Assembly (NCBI GenBank): GCA_910584745.1
Contig: CAJUDG010000002.1
Coordinates: forward strand, 1-64,000
Reading direction: 5' to 3'
DNA length: 64,000 nucleotides
From: an uncultured Eubacteriales bacterium
GTDB taxonomy: Bacteria; Bacillota; Clostridia; Oscillospirales; Acutalibacteraceae
The translations under genes and the position numbers were made by a program. Positions 42,334 through 50,641 of the stretch are shown one piece after another; the first letter of the stretch is position 1; each line of letters starts with the position of its first letter. Below the pieces are notes generated by a model. It was given only the letters and a program-made list of their open reading frames with translations, was not told where the DNA came from and ran no database searches.

Positions 42334-43254
42334 TTAATTTTCTATTAAGAAATGCTCCCTGAATAACTTCTTCACCTGCTCGCCGTCCGCTATGCCCTGG
42401 GAGAAGGCCGTAGCTGCTCCGGCGCATACCGCCCAGTCGAAGGCCCTGCCAATATCCCGCTCTCTGATATAGCCGTATAGAAACCCCGCCACAAAGGAGT
42501 CCCCGGCCCCTACAGAGGAGACCTCCTTCCCCGGCAGCGCGGCCCTCTCAAGGACCCTTCCGTCCTCTGTCAGCAGCAGCGCCCCGCCGCCGCCCAGGGT
42601 GACGGCCACGTTCCGGGCCCCCAGCTCTTGCAGGCGCTTTCCATATGATACCGCATCCTCCGCGCCCGCAAGCTTTACCCCGAAGACCTCCCCCAGCTCC
42701 TCCAGGTTGGGCTTTATCAGGAAGGGCCTTTCAGAGAGAGCTTCCCTAAGCGCCGGACCCGAGGCGTCCACCACCGTTTTCACGCCCTTTGGCGCGGCGC
42801 GCATGAGCCGGGCGTAGATATCTTTTGGCAGCGACCCCGGCACGCTGCCCGCAAGCACCAGGAAGTCGCCCACGGAGAGCTCAGAGAGCCTGCGCTCCAG
42901 TGGCCGGAGGTCCTCCGCCGTGACCTCCGGCCCGCCGCCGTTCAGGGCCGTCTCGGGCTGGCCCTCTGGCAGTATCTTTATGTTCACCCGGGTGCGCCCA
43001 TTTGAGAGCTCCGTAAAGTCCACAGGGCAGCCCCGCTCCTCTAAAAGCGCCATAAGCTCCCTTCCGGTAAAGCCCGCCGCTACGCCGGAGGCCACAGTGT
43101 CCACCCCAAGGCTCTCAAGCAGCAGCGACACATTCACGCCCTTGCCTCCGGGCAGGAACAGGGCATTATCGTACCGGCAGACCCCGCCGGGCACGAACTC
43201 CTCGGGCCGCAGGAAGCAGTCCAGGGCCGGGTTTAAGGTAACTGTGTATATCAA
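42334..43254 (-). CDS. PfkB-family sugar-phosphate kinase, 1-phosphofructokinase-like
   Basis: 306-residue PfkB-family kinase. The N-terminus LIYTVTLNPALDCFL is that of FruK/LacC, with the GGKGVNVSLLL glycine motif (~40) and C-terminal GAGDSFVAGF (catalytic Asp ~249). I take a TTG at 43254 as start (GGGGGCGGCGG upstream), matching the family's 'M-IYTVTLNPA' N-terminus; an upstream frame to 43350 is unconvincing. Would phosphorylate fructose-1-phosphate or tagatose-6-phosphate. No fructose PTS gene is adjacent. Confidence 0.88.
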   Translation of the reverse strand: MIYTVTLNPALDCFLRPEEFVPGGVCRYDNALFLPGGKGVNVSLLLESLGVDTVASGVAAGFTGRELMALLEERGCPVDFTELSNGRTRVNIKILPEGQPETALNGGGPEVTAEDLRPLERRLSELSVGDFLVLAGSVPGSLPKDIYARLMRAAPKGVKTVVDASGPALREALSERPFLIKPNLEELGEVFGVKLAGAEDAVSYGKRLQELGARNVAVTLGGGGALLLTEDGRVLERAALPGKEVSSVGAGDSFVAGFLYGYIRERDIGRAFDWAVCAGAATAFSQGIADGEQVKKLFREHFLIEN

Positions 43255-43392
43255 GATCCGCCGCCCCCTTTGGTTTTTAACTATTTTACCACGTAAAAAT
43301 ATTTTTTGCAATCGCGTGGGATATGTATTTTCCTCGGATTTCCGGGCCACACTAAGGGCGAACCAAAACCTTACGGAAGAAAGGGATAATCT

Positions 43393-43743
43393 ATGAAAAC
43401 AAAGCGTTTTTTGATTTTTGCCGCCTGCTGCTTTCTCGCTGCGGCCCTTACCGGCTGCGGCGACGGCAAAGTCCAGAGCACCGTCTCAAAAATTGGGGAC
43501 GATGTGAGCAATGCCGTCAGCCGCGTGGAGTCGGCCCTGGACCCGGACGATAATGTCTCCAGCGGCGTGCCTGACGAGGACGAGCAGAGCAGTATGCCCG
43601 GCTATACCAGCAGCCAGAACGGCGACGCGGGCGGCATGGGCAGCGATACGGACAGCAGCCTTGAAAGCGGCGGCCAGGTCAGCAGCGACGTAAGCGGCCT
43701 TGACGAAGAGAGCGAGGTCAGTGAGAAGACCAAGGACCTGTAA
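43393..43743 (+). CDS. Small lipoprotein, Ser/Asp-rich
   Basis: 116-residue predicted lipoprotein. Signal peptide MKTKRFLIFAACCFLAAA with lipobox LTGC; the mature protein starts at Cys 22. The rest is Ser/Asp/Gly rich, low complexity, with no domain. GGAAGAAAGG precedes the ATG. Surface-anchored, function unknown. Confidence 0.82.
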   Translation: MKTKRFLIFAACCFLAAALTGCGDGKVQSTVSKIGDDVSNAVSRVESALDPDDNVSSGVPDEDEQSSMPGYTSSQNGDAGGMGSDTDSSLESGGQVSSDVSGLDEESEVSEKTKDL

Positions 43744-43751
43744 AGAGGGAG

Positions 43752-43772
43752 GGGCGCAGAAGCGCCCTTTTT
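43752..43772 (+). terminator. Rho-independent terminator
   Basis: GGGCGC-AGAA-GCGCCC followed by TTTTTC. Confidence 0.85.
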
Positions 43773-43798
43773 CTTTTGAGGATATTCCGAAAACTTGC

Positions 43799-43827
43799 TT
43801 GAATCTTCTTTAAAAGCGTGATATAAT
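43799..43827 (+). promoter_or_regulatory. Promoter of the third MATE gene
   Basis: TTGAAT (43799-43804), 17-nt spacer, TATAAT (43822-43827). Confidence 0.75.
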
Positions 43828-43864
43828 ATCTCAATTCGACACATTCTTCTGGAGGTTTATTCCC

Positions 43865-45259
43865 ATGCGGTTCGTAAAGAAATTTATAGGCACCAAGGCT
43901 TTTTACATGTCTGTCATCGCCCTTTTAGTGCCCATGGTCATACAGCAGGGCATCACCCAGTTTGTGAACCTGCTGGACAACGTGATGGTGGGCAGGCTCG
44001 GCACCGAGCCCATGTCAGGCGTGGCTATCGTAAACCAGATAATCTTCATCTTTAACCTGACCATCTTCGGGGGCATGTCCGGCGCGTCCATATTTGGGGC
44101 CCAATACTACGGCAAGGGGGACATGGACGGCCTTAGGCACACCCTGCGCTTTCGGTTCATATTCGGCATAGCCATGGGCGTGCTGGGCATTTTAGCCCTG
44201 ATATTCTTCGGGGAGGGCTTTTTCATGCTGTTCCTGAACGGCGAGGCCAACACCCCGGAGGAGACCGCCGCCACATTGGGCTATGCCAAAAGCTATATGT
44301 GGATAATGCTATGGGGGCTGCTGCCCTTCGCCGTGTCCAACTGCTTTGCAAGCGTCCTTAAAGATACCGGCGAGACCTTCATACCCATGGTGGCCAGCGT
44401 CATCTCCATCGCCGTGAACCTGGTGCTGAACTACCTGCTTATCTTCGGCAGCTTCGGCTTCCCCAAAATGGGCGTTGCGGGCGCGGCCCTGGCCACGGTT
44501 ATCGCCCGGTACATAGAGATGGGCTACCTCATTGTGGAGAGCCTGCGGCACAAGAAAAAGTTCACCTTCATGGAGGGCGCGTTTAAAAGCCTTCGTGTGC
44601 CCCTGCCGCTGGTCAAGCGCATAGTGATAACCGGCACGCCCCTGATGCTCAACGAGAGCCTGTGGTCCATGGGCATCTCAATGATAACCGCCTGCTACGC
44701 CACCAGGGGCCTTGCGGCCGTGGCAGCCAGCAACATCAACAGCACGGCCTTCAACCTCTTTTCCATGCTCCTGATGTCCATGGGCAACGCCGTGGCTATA
44801 ATGTGCGGCCAGCAGCTGGGGGCAAACGATATCGAGGGCGCAAAGGACACCGTGAGAAAGCTGACGGCCTTCGGCGTTATGATGAACGTTGTGATGGGCC
44901 TGCTGCTTATAGCCAGCTCCGGGCTGATACCCATGATATACAACACCGAGGAGAACGTCCGCCTGCTTGCCACACAGATGCTCATTATCTCAGGGGCCTT
45001 CCTGCCCCTGGGCGCGCTTACCAACTGCTCGTACTTCGCCATACGCTCCGGCGGGCGCACCTTCATCACCTTCCTTTTCGACTGCGCCTATACCTGGGTG
45101 GTCTGCCTGCCCGTGGCGTTTTTACTCAGCCGCTTCACGACGCTGAGCCTGCCCTGGCTTTTCTTCCTGGTCCAGTGCGTGGACTCGGGGCTTAAGGCGG
45201 TCATTTCGGTGATTATGCTCAAGTCCGGGATATGGGCGAAGAATGTGGTGAATGCGTGA
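43865..45259 (+). CDS. MATE family efflux transporter (third)
   Basis: 464-residue MATE protein, ~12 helices; the start (SVIALLVPMVIQQGITQFVN LLDNVMVGRLG) and MSGASIFGAQYYGKGDM segment are standard. TGGAGG precedes the ATG. It is followed closely by a metallo-beta-lactamase-fold gene. With the other two MATE genes this makes three pumps in 30 kb. Confidence 0.92.
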   Translation: MRFVKKFIGTKAFYMSVIALLVPMVIQQGITQFVNLLDNVMVGRLGTEPMSGVAIVNQIIFIFNLTIFGGMSGASIFGAQYYGKGDMDGLRHTLRFRFIFGIAMGVLGILALIFFGEGFFMLFLNGEANTPEETAATLGYAKSYMWIMLWGLLPFAVSNCFASVLKDTGETFIPMVASVISIAVNLVLNYLLIFGSFGFPKMGVAGAALATVIARYIEMGYLIVESLRHKKKFTFMEGAFKSLRVPLPLVKRIVITGTPLMLNESLWSMGISMITACYATRGLAAVAASNINSTAFNLFSMLLMSMGNAVAIMCGQQLGANDIEGAKDTVRKLTAFGVMMNVVMGLLLIASSGLIPMIYNTEENVRLLATQMLIISGAFLPLGALTNCSYFAIRSGGRTFITFLFDCAYTWVVCLPVAFLLSRFTTLSLPWLFFLVQCVDSGLKAVISVIMLKSGIWAKNVVNA

Positions 45260-45272
45260 GAGGCGTGATAAG

Positions 45273-45914
45273 ATGAGCAATATACACCGAATAAAGTGTG
45301 GAAACGGAAACTGCTATATAATTGAAAACGGGTCCGGCGGGGTGCTGGTGGACACGGGGAAAAGGGAGTATGCAGAACGCGTGCTGGAGAGGTGCAGAGC
45401 CTATAGGGTGGGGCTTATAATTTTGACCCACGGACACTTCGACCATGCCGAAAACGCCGCCCGTATCTCCCGGGAGCTGGGGATTCCCATCGGCATGAGC
45501 GAACTGGACCGTAATTTGATAGAGTCCAACAATAGCCAGGAGCTTTCTGCTGGTACTTTCTTGGGGAAAATAGTCCTGTCAGTATCTTTAAGGGATTTTT
45601 CAAGAAGGGAAATGCAGAGGTTCAAGCCGGAGGTGCTCCTAAAGGACGGGGACAACCTATCCGCGTATGGGGTGGACGCAAAAATAATCGCCCTGGCCGG
45701 GCATACTGCCGGCTCCATCGGCGTTGACGTGGGCGGCGCGTCACTGATAGTCGGGGACGCGCTGATGAATATGTTTTACCCCACCGTGTCCATGCTGTAC
45801 CATGACCGTGAAGCCATGCTGGAGAGCGCCAAGAAAATCAGCGCACTCGGGGGCAGGACGATTTGTTTCGGGCACGGCGGGCCGGTCCGCAACAGGCGGT
45901 GGGTAAGATCCTGA
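45273..45914 (+). CDS. Metallo-beta-lactamase fold hydrolase
   Basis: 213-residue MBL-fold protein with the metal motif THGHFDHAEN (~50-58), a second His in LAGHTAGSIG (~145), and an Asp (VGDALMN ~165). Glyoxalase-II-like length. ATG 45273 has GAGAGG 9 nt upstream; an in-frame ATG at 45252 overlaps the MATE stop. Substrate unknown. Confidence 0.85.
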   Translation: MSNIHRIKCGNGNCYIIENGSGGVLVDTGKREYAERVLERCRAYRVGLIILTHGHFDHAENAARISRELGIPIGMSELDRNLIESNNSQELSAGTFLGKIVLSVSLRDFSRREMQRFKPEVLLKDGDNLSAYGVDAKIIALAGHTAGSIGVDVGGASLIVGDALMNMFYPTVSMLYHDREAMLESAKKISALGGRTICFGHGGPVRNRRWVRS

Positions 45915-45936
45915 TTTAGGAAGAGGCTTTTTCAAT

Positions 45937-46464
45937 ATGGTCTACTATAGAGATAAAGAACTTATCATCCGCGACATGATACCCGCTGACGCCCGGGCCA
46001 TCACCGACGGCGAGATCGCCCAGGGCTGGCGGCAGACTATAGAGAAGTATGAGCTGCGCCTTAGGGACCAGCGCGATGGGAAATGTGTGGCCCTTGTGGC
46101 GGAATATGAGGGAGAGGCCGCCGGGTATATCCATGTGTACCCAAACTCGGACGACGGGCCATTTGCCGGGATGGGGTATCCGGAAATTATCGACTTCGGG
46201 GTGCTGGAGAAGTTCCGCAGGAAGGGGATAGGCAGCAGGCTTATGGACGTGGCGGAGACAGCCGCCGCAGGGTATGCCGGGACGGTGTTCCTCTGCGTGG
46301 GGCTGCACAGCGGGTACGGCAGCGCCCAGCGCATGTACGCCATAAGGGGCTATGTCCCGGACGGCTCCGGGGCGTGGTACAACGGAAGGGCGCTCGAACC
46401 CGGCGCTGTCTGCCAAAATGATGACGAGCTGGTGCTTTATATGTCAAAAAAGCTTTTGAAATAA
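45937..46464 (+). CDS. GNAT family acetyltransferase
   Basis: 175-residue GNAT protein. Acetyl-CoA loop RRKGIGSRL (~90-98) and the C-terminal GSAQRMYAIRGY segment; the GYAGTVFLCVGLHSGYGSAQ part is typical of the family. The ribosome site is weak (GGAAGAGG about 13 nt upstream). Third gene of the MATE-MBL-GNAT run. Confidence 0.88.
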   Translation: MVYYRDKELIIRDMIPADARAITDGEIAQGWRQTIEKYELRLRDQRDGKCVALVAEYEGEAAGYIHVYPNSDDGPFAGMGYPEIIDFGVLEKFRRKGIGSRLMDVAETAAAGYAGTVFLCVGLHSGYGSAQRMYAIRGYVPDGSGAWYNGRALEPGAVCQNDDELVLYMSKKLLK

Positions 46465-46494
46465 ATATATAGCCTACTGTCTGGGGGGACAAAA

Positions 46495-47217
46495 ATGACT
46501 GACGAAAAATATCCATATCTGTACGAGACCCACTGCCACACCTGCTGGTGCAGCGGCTGCGGGGTCAGCACGCCATATGAGATGGCCGGGGCCTACTATG
46601 AGGCGGGGTACGCCGGGATGATATTCACTGACCACTTCCTTAGGGGCAACACCGCCGTGCCAAGGGACTGGCCCTGGGAGAAGAAGGTGTCAAGGTATTA
46701 CGACGTGTACCTTGCGGCCAGGGAATGGGCGAAGGACAAGGATTTCGACGTGCTTTTCGGCATCGAGCACAACTACGGCCACGGGAAAGAGGTGCTGACC
46801 TACGGCATAGACCTTGAGTTCCTGCTGAAATATCCCGACATCGACCGCCTGCCTTTGTCGGAGTATTCAAGGCTCGTGCATGAGTGGGGCGGCTTTCTCT
46901 CCATGGCCCACCCCTTCAGGGACCGGGACTATATAGACATGAGCGTGGGGCCAGAGCCGGAGTACCTGGACGCGTTGGAGGTCTATAACTACCATAACTA
47001 CCCCGAGGAAAACCGGCTGGCGGCGGAGCTTGCCCATGAGACCGGCCTGCCCGGCACCTCCGGCGGGGACGTGCACATCTACACCGACGGCGGCATCAAT
47101 AACTCGGGGATAGCCCTGCCCAAAAGGGCCCGCACCGGGGAGGAGCTGGTGGAGATCCTGCGCTCCCGGGACTATAAGGTCATGTACGAGGGGGAGCTCA
47201 TAAGCTGTAACTTTTAG
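46495..47217 (+). CDS. PHP-domain phosphoesterase
   Basis: 240-residue PHP-domain protein. Metal ligands in ETHCHTCWCSGCG (~11-23), FTDHF (~45), GIEHN (~90), MAHPF (~140) and GGDVHIY (~190). It hydrolyses a phosphate ester or nucleic acid. GGGGGGAC precedes the ATG. A second PHP protein lies at 61 kb. Substrate unknown. Confidence 0.87.
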   Translation: MTDEKYPYLYETHCHTCWCSGCGVSTPYEMAGAYYEAGYAGMIFTDHFLRGNTAVPRDWPWEKKVSRYYDVYLAAREWAKDKDFDVLFGIEHNYGHGKEVLTYGIDLEFLLKYPDIDRLPLSEYSRLVHEWGGFLSMAHPFRDRDYIDMSVGPEPEYLDALEVYNYHNYPEENRLAAELAHETGLPGTSGGDVHIYTDGGINNSGIALPKRARTGEELVEILRSRDYKVMYEGELISCNF

Positions 47218-47239
47218 AAGGGGCGGTTCAAAACCAGAT

Positions 47240-47275
47240 AAAGCTTGGCGGCCATATCCATGGCCGCCAAGCTTC
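47240..47275. terminator. Very strong hairpin between the PHP gene and spoIIID 3' end
   Basis: AAGCTTGGCGGCCAT / ATGGCCGCCAAGCTT, perfect 15-bp arms with a 4-nt loop (47241-47274). On the minus strand it directly follows the spoIIID stop; on the plus strand it follows the PHP gene. Serves as a bidirectional terminator. Confidence 0.85.
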
Positions 47276-47276
47276 G

Positions 47277-47414
47277 CTATTTCAACGACTCGTACTTTTT
47301 CTTCGTGGCAAGCCCGCCGCGGATGTGCCGCTGTGCCTTGTTGACAGCCAGCACGTTCTTCACGTCCCGGTACAGGCCCCGGTCTATATACTTTAGACGT
47401 TGGGAGACGTCCTT
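47277..47414 (-). CDS. spoIIID: spoIIID 3' segment (codons 40-84), C-terminal half of SpoIIID
   Basis: Codons 40-84 and the stop of a split SpoIIID gene: begins KDVSQRLKYIDRGLYRDVKN and ends with the SpoIIID C-terminal basic helix motif RHIRGGLATKKKY. B. subtilis SpoIIID has the same layout (KDLTERL... RHLRGGEATKLKY). Alone it has no start codon, and an in-frame TGA lies a few codons upstream of the junction, so it cannot be made in this DNA configuration. Joined at the CATA core with 55749-55865, it completes an 84-residue protein. SpoIIID is the DNA-binding regulator that switches mother-cell gene expression from SigE to SigK. Confidence 0.9.
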   Translation of the reverse strand, partial: KDVSQRLKYIDRGLYRDVKNVLAVNKAQRHIRGGLATKKKYESLK

Positions 47415-48948
47415 ATGTTTGGACGTCGCTAATCAGAACGGCATCGTCCAGGCCTAGATCTCCCAAAAGCCGCAGGTAGATGTCCACGTTGCCGTCCTTG
47501 TCCACCTCAATCTTCTGAATGACACGCTTGAGCTGGGCGTTGCTGAGCCCGCGCACATCGGCAATATCCTCGATGGTCTTGAAGGTGTTTTGCAGGATGT
47601 TCTCAAGCTGGTCGCCTTTGGTGATGTTGTAGCCCACGATTTTCAGTTCGTTTTCCAGCCGTTCTATCTCCTTCTTGGAGCCGCCTATCCTCTCGTTCAG
47701 CTCCTCCCGGGTGATAAGGTCGTCCGTGTACATATCCATATACTTTTGGCGGGTCTTTTGGAGTTTAGCGAGCTGGGCGGTCAGCTCTTTTTCATACTCC
47801 TGATTATCGTCTTTGGCACGGTAGACCCGCTGGAACTCCTTCACCACGTAGGAGATAACATTTTTCTTTTGCTTTAATATCCCGGCGAAATATTCTTGCA
47901 GGGTGTCTATCAATTCGTCCTCGTCCACGGTGACAGCATTGGGACAGCTATCCGCACCTCGACCCGTGTGACCTGAGCAGACCCAGCGCACATAGGTGTT
48001 CTTGTAGGTGCGCACCGTCCGATAGAACGACCAGCCGCACTCCTTGCACTTGATAAGGGTGGAGAACAGGTGCTTGTTGCTCTGCCGCTCGTGGTCGGTG
48101 CGGAATGTCTTATGCCGGGAGTCAAGAATCTCCTGGGCCCGCTGGAAGGTTTCTGGCGGGATGATTTGCAGATCGGGGCGATCTACCACTATCCAGTCAT
48201 CTTCGGGCTTGTCCGCGCGCTGACCGGTGAGAAAGTCGCTGACCTCTTGCTTACCGTTGATTATCTTGCCGGTGTACAGCTCGTTGGTGATGATGCGGCA
48301 GATGGCGTTCTGGCTCCAGGAGCATTTGCGCTTGGTGCGCAGGCCGCGCTCGTTGAGGGTGTTGGCGATTTTTGCGGCTCCGGCACCTTCCTCGGTGTAC
48401 ATATGGAAAATTTGGCGGACGATTTCTGCCTCATCCTGGTTGATGGTAAGGTTGAAATAGTCGCCGATGGTCTTGTCGTAGCCGTAGACGATGTTGGGGA
48501 CTCGGCCCTTCTCGGCATTCATCTTCTTGCCGAACTTTACCCGCTTGGAGGTGTTGGCGCTCTCCTCCTGGGCAAGGGCACCGAATATTGTTAAAACAAA
48601 CTCGCTGTTGCCCATGCTGGTCATGTTGGCGGTGAGAAACTGGGTCTCGATGCCCAGGGCTTTCAGCTTGCGGACGCTTTGGAGCAGGTCGACGGTGTTC
48701 CGGGCAAAGCGGCTGATGTCCTTGACCACTACCATGTCGAACAGGTGGTGGTCAGCGTCGGCCATCATGCGCAGGAACTCCTTGCGGTTCTTGATCTTGG
48801 TGCCGGAGATGCCCTCGTCGGCGTAGAGGCGCACAAGTACGTCGCCGGTGCGGCTGGTGTATTCGGAGAAAAACTCTTTCTGGGCCTCAAGGCTGTTGAG
48901 TTGGTCTTCCTTGTCGGTGGAAACGCGGCAGTAGGCGGCTATATTCAC
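47413..48948 (-). CDS. Large serine recombinase (recombinase 1)
   Basis: 511-residue large serine recombinase. Resolvase domain ~1-150: catalytic Ser in AAYCRVSTDKE (Ser 10) and the DEGISGT and KDISRFARNT motifs. Recombinase domain ~160-280, zinc ribbon (CKECGWSFYR ... CSGHTGRGADSC) ~300-340, coiled coil ~345-460. I chose GTG 48948 with GAGGTG 4 nt upstream. Its last codons overlap the junction: stop TAA at 47415-47413 is created by the junction with spoIIID. In the excised circle the frame would instead extend with TYWSNKTERLVWFIQ. Position at one element end makes it a prime candidate for excision/integration. Confidence 0.9.
   Translation of the reverse strand: MNIAAYCRVSTDKEDQLNSLEAQKEFFSEYTSRTGDVLVRLYADEGISGTKIKNRKEFLRMMADADHHLFDMVVVKDISRFARNTVDLLQSVRKLKALGIETQFLTANMTSMGNSEFVLTIFGALAQEESANTSKRVKFGKKMNAEKGRVPNIVYGYDKTIGDYFNLTINQDEAEIVRQIFHMYTEEGAGAAKIANTLNERGLRTKRKCSWSQNAICRIITNELYTGKIINGKQEVSDFLTGQRADKPEDDWIVVDRPDLQIIPPETFQRAQEILDSRHKTFRTDHERQSNKHLFSTLIKCKECGWSFYRTVRTYKNTYVRWVCSGHTGRGADSCPNAVTVDEDELIDTLQEYFAGILKQKKNVISYVVKEFQRVYRAKDDNQEYEKELTAQLAKLQKTRQKYMDMYTDDLITREELNERIGGSKKEIERLENELKIVGYNITKGDQLENILQNTFKTIEDIADVRGLSNAQLKRVIQKIEVDKDGNVDIYLRLLGDLGLDDAVLISDVQT
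47414..47442 (-). promoter_or_regulatory. Element junction (left att site)
   Basis: Minus-strand CATA core at 47417-47414, shared with the other junction. On the element side are TCCAA (47423-47419) and GCCGTTCTG (47442-47434); their partners TTGGA and CAGAACGGC lie at the other junction. On the flank side the sequence is spoIIID codons 40 on. The recombinase stop TAA (47415-47413) is partly outside the core, i.e. formed with spoIIID DNA. Confidence 0.75.
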
Positions 48949-49027
48949 GGAGCACCTCACTAATTGATTTAAGACTTTTTGTTACCACTGAGCTTACCAC
49001 ATTTCTTTCGAGAAAGCAACAAAAAAT

Positions 49028-49057
49028 TGGCGGAGCCGGTTCTTTCGGCCCCGCCAG
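49028..49057 (-). terminator. Terminator downstream of the HEPN gene
   Basis: GGCGG-CCG ... CGG-CCGCC stem (49029-49055) with a short T tract on the minus strand. Confidence 0.65.
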
Positions 49058-49061
49058 ACTG

Positions 49062-49409
49062 TTAGGCGTTAGTTTCAATAATGGACTTCAATTCTTTGTG
49101 GAGCATGGGAATGTCCACCGATACAGTGTCCCACACGATCTGCATATTGACCCCGGAATAGCCGTGAACAATGCGGTTGCGCATACCGTATATCTGCTGC
49201 CAGGGGATGGTCTTGATCTGCACTTTTGTTTCCTCGCTTAGAGACTCCTTTGCAAGCTCGCCTATCTGCATCAGGTTGAAGACGGTAGCCTCTAGTCGCA
49301 TGGTTTCGGAAGAAAAATCATCCAGCGTGTGACAATTTGCGGTGTATTTCATGATACTTTCGATATGCTGGAGGATCTTTTTGAGTACCACAACGTCTTT
49401 ATTGTTCAT
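49062..49409 (-). CDS. HepT-like HEPN toxin
   Basis: 115-residue HEPN-domain protein with the RNase/toxin motif MRNRIVHGY: Arg77 and His82 fit Rx4-6H. Helical bundle as expected. It overlaps the 3' end of the MNT gene by 11 nt, the standard HepT/MntA pairing. In the family the MNT partner adenylylates HepT to silence it. A toxin-antitoxin pair inside the spoIIID element could stabilise it against loss. Confidence 0.88.
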   Translation of the reverse strand: MNNKDVVVLKKILQHIESIMKYTANCHTLDDFSSETMRLEATVFNLMQIGELAKESLSEETKVQIKTIPWQQIYGMRNRIVHGYSGVNMQIVWDTVSVDIPMLHKELKSIIETNA

Positions 49410-49698
49410 AAATCGGCACCCCCGTCTGCTGTATTTCCATTTCAATGTGGGAGCCCTTCTCGATTTGCGACACATCAATTAGGTCGACCGGCACATCCAG
49501 TGTGGAGGTAATACCTTCCAGCAGCCCAAAGAACGCCAGCCCCCGCAGGCCGCTATCAACCAAAATGTCTATATCGCTCCGGGGCGTGGCCTGCCCTTTT
49601 GCGTAGGAGCCGAACAGCACCGCACGCCGCACGCCGTAGCCCGCGAAAACCGGGTGGAGGATGTTTTCGATTTCGCGGATAGAATAAACCCTTTGCAT
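49399..49698 (-). CDS. MntA-like nucleotidyltransferase antitoxin
   Basis: 99-residue minimal nucleotidyltransferase with GSYAKGQATPRSDIDILVD: the GSx10DxD metal/ATP motif (Gly30-Ser31, Asp42, Asp44). The short size and adjacency to a HEPN protein identify the MNT antitoxin. ATG 49698, upstream frame not needed. Cotranscribed with HEPN. Confidence 0.88.
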   Translation of the reverse strand: MQRVYSIREIENILHPVFAGYGVRRAVLFGSYAKGQATPRSDIDILVDSGLRGLAFFGLLEGITSTLDVPVDLIDVSQIEKGSHIEMEIQQTGVPIYEQ

Positions 49699-49731
49699 AA
49701 GGCCGCCCCCTTTCAAGAGTATTGTACCGCA

Positions 49732-49941
49732 TTATGAAAGGAAAAGCAAGAGGGAATCACATGACCGGCGTGATGGCTTCCCCTCTGTTTCTTCTCCAAC
49801 GGGAACCTTCTGCGCTGCCTGCCGTACTGCGTTTTCCACCTTTTGGCGGTCTGTTTCGAGGAAAACCTTTAGTATGTAATTTACTGTCAGGCTGTCGGGG
49901 TTGGGATTGTGGAAACGGTAATTCAACTTTTTCTTTTTCAA
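49732..49941 (-). CDS. Small element-associated protein, TTG start
   Basis: 69-residue basic protein (LKKKKLNYRFHNPNPDSLTV ... ILKVFLETDRQKVENAVRQA). The pattern KLNYRFHNPN...T..YILK.F.E....KVE.A....A recurs in small proteins next to mobilisation genes of clostridial elements. TTG start with GAGAGG 5 nt upstream. Function unknown. Confidence 0.6.
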   Translation of the reverse strand: MKKKKLNYRFHNPNPDSLTVNYILKVFLETDRQKVENAVRQAAQKVPVGEETEGKPSRRSCDSLLLFLS

Positions 49942-50004
49942 ATTATCCTCTCAGCCTCCTTTGGACTTTGGCGGATTGATGTAAATAGATGTAAATATAT
50001 ATGA

Positions 50005-50040
50005 AAAGCGGCCCGGTGATAGCACCGGACCGCTTGAATA
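50005..50040. terminator. Hairpin in the mobilisation region
   Basis: GCGGCCCGGTG-ATAG-CACCGGACCGC (50012-50037), a nearly perfect stem (one mismatch) with a 4-nt loop; it separates the small element gene from the MobC remnant. Confidence 0.6.
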
Positions 50041-50129
50041 AGTTGCCGCCAAAATCCCATGACTAGGATAAGCGCGCTCCGTAAACTCTCTGGCAAGAGA
50101 GTAGGCCTCCTACGGAGTGATGCTTTCGT

Positions 50130-50300
50130 CGGGCGGGAACGGCTGGACATGGTGATTGGATTGATGTTGTTGCCGATTCTTTTCAGCTCAATCAGCAATG
50201 GTTTGATGTCCTCTGCAACGCGAATCTCCGTGCGCAATGATGTTGTAACGAGAAAGTCTGTAACGCTGAGTTGAGCTTTTTTGCTCTCCTATTAATCATT
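50130..50300 (-). pseudogene. MobC-type mobilisation protein remnant
   Basis: An open stretch on the minus strand reads KAQLSVTDFLVTTSLRTEIR and then VAEDIKPLLIELKRIGNNIN, the C-terminal signature of MobC relaxosome proteins (RVEEDI.PL..ELRRIGNNINQIT). No N-terminal half with a start is found, and the end drifts into unrelated sequence after NINPITM. No relaxase gene follows. It shows that the element once was mobilisable. Confidence 0.65.
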
Positions 50301-50641
50301 ACTTTCTCTGCTTTTGCCCCAGCGGGAGGCCTTACAGACCTCCCCTGCCGGGAAATCCGGCCCTCCGAGCCTTGCCGCAAAATGGGGCCACAAATGCCCC
50401 CAAACGGCCTTCTCAGGGGCTGGTGGCGGGGACTTGCCTGACTGCCGCCGCAAAACGCCCACACGGGCCTGCTGTGGCCTTATAGGGCCGCAAGGGACGG
50501 TAAATATAAAAATGCTCCCAGCTTAAAAAAGTGGGAGCAGTATCCATATTGCGAGCCGGAAAGAATTTTGGTATAATTTGGAAAAGATGAACTCCATGGC
50601 ACAAGTTAGGTACAAAATCTACACGCTGTCCGCAGTGGCTC
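50301..50641. other. Non-coding stretch upstream of the MobC remnant
   Basis: About 340 bp with no convincing gene. It holds inverted repeats GGGAGG (50324-50329)/CCTCCC (50339-50344) and GCTCCC/GGGAGC near 50515-50538. As the region upstream of a former mobC it might contain an oriT, but no nic site is recognised. Confidence 0.4.

Noticed and set aside
42334..43350. Longer start at 43350 for the PfkB kinase
   Set aside because: The extra 32 residues are absent from the family, and the IYTVTLNPA N-terminus begins right after the TTG at 43254.
47277..47414. Simple decay of spoIIID (a pseudogene fragment) as an explanation for the lone 3' piece
   Set aside because: The matching 5' piece sits exactly at the other end of a recombinase element, in phase and with a shared core and mirrored arms; both pieces are open with conserved motifs.
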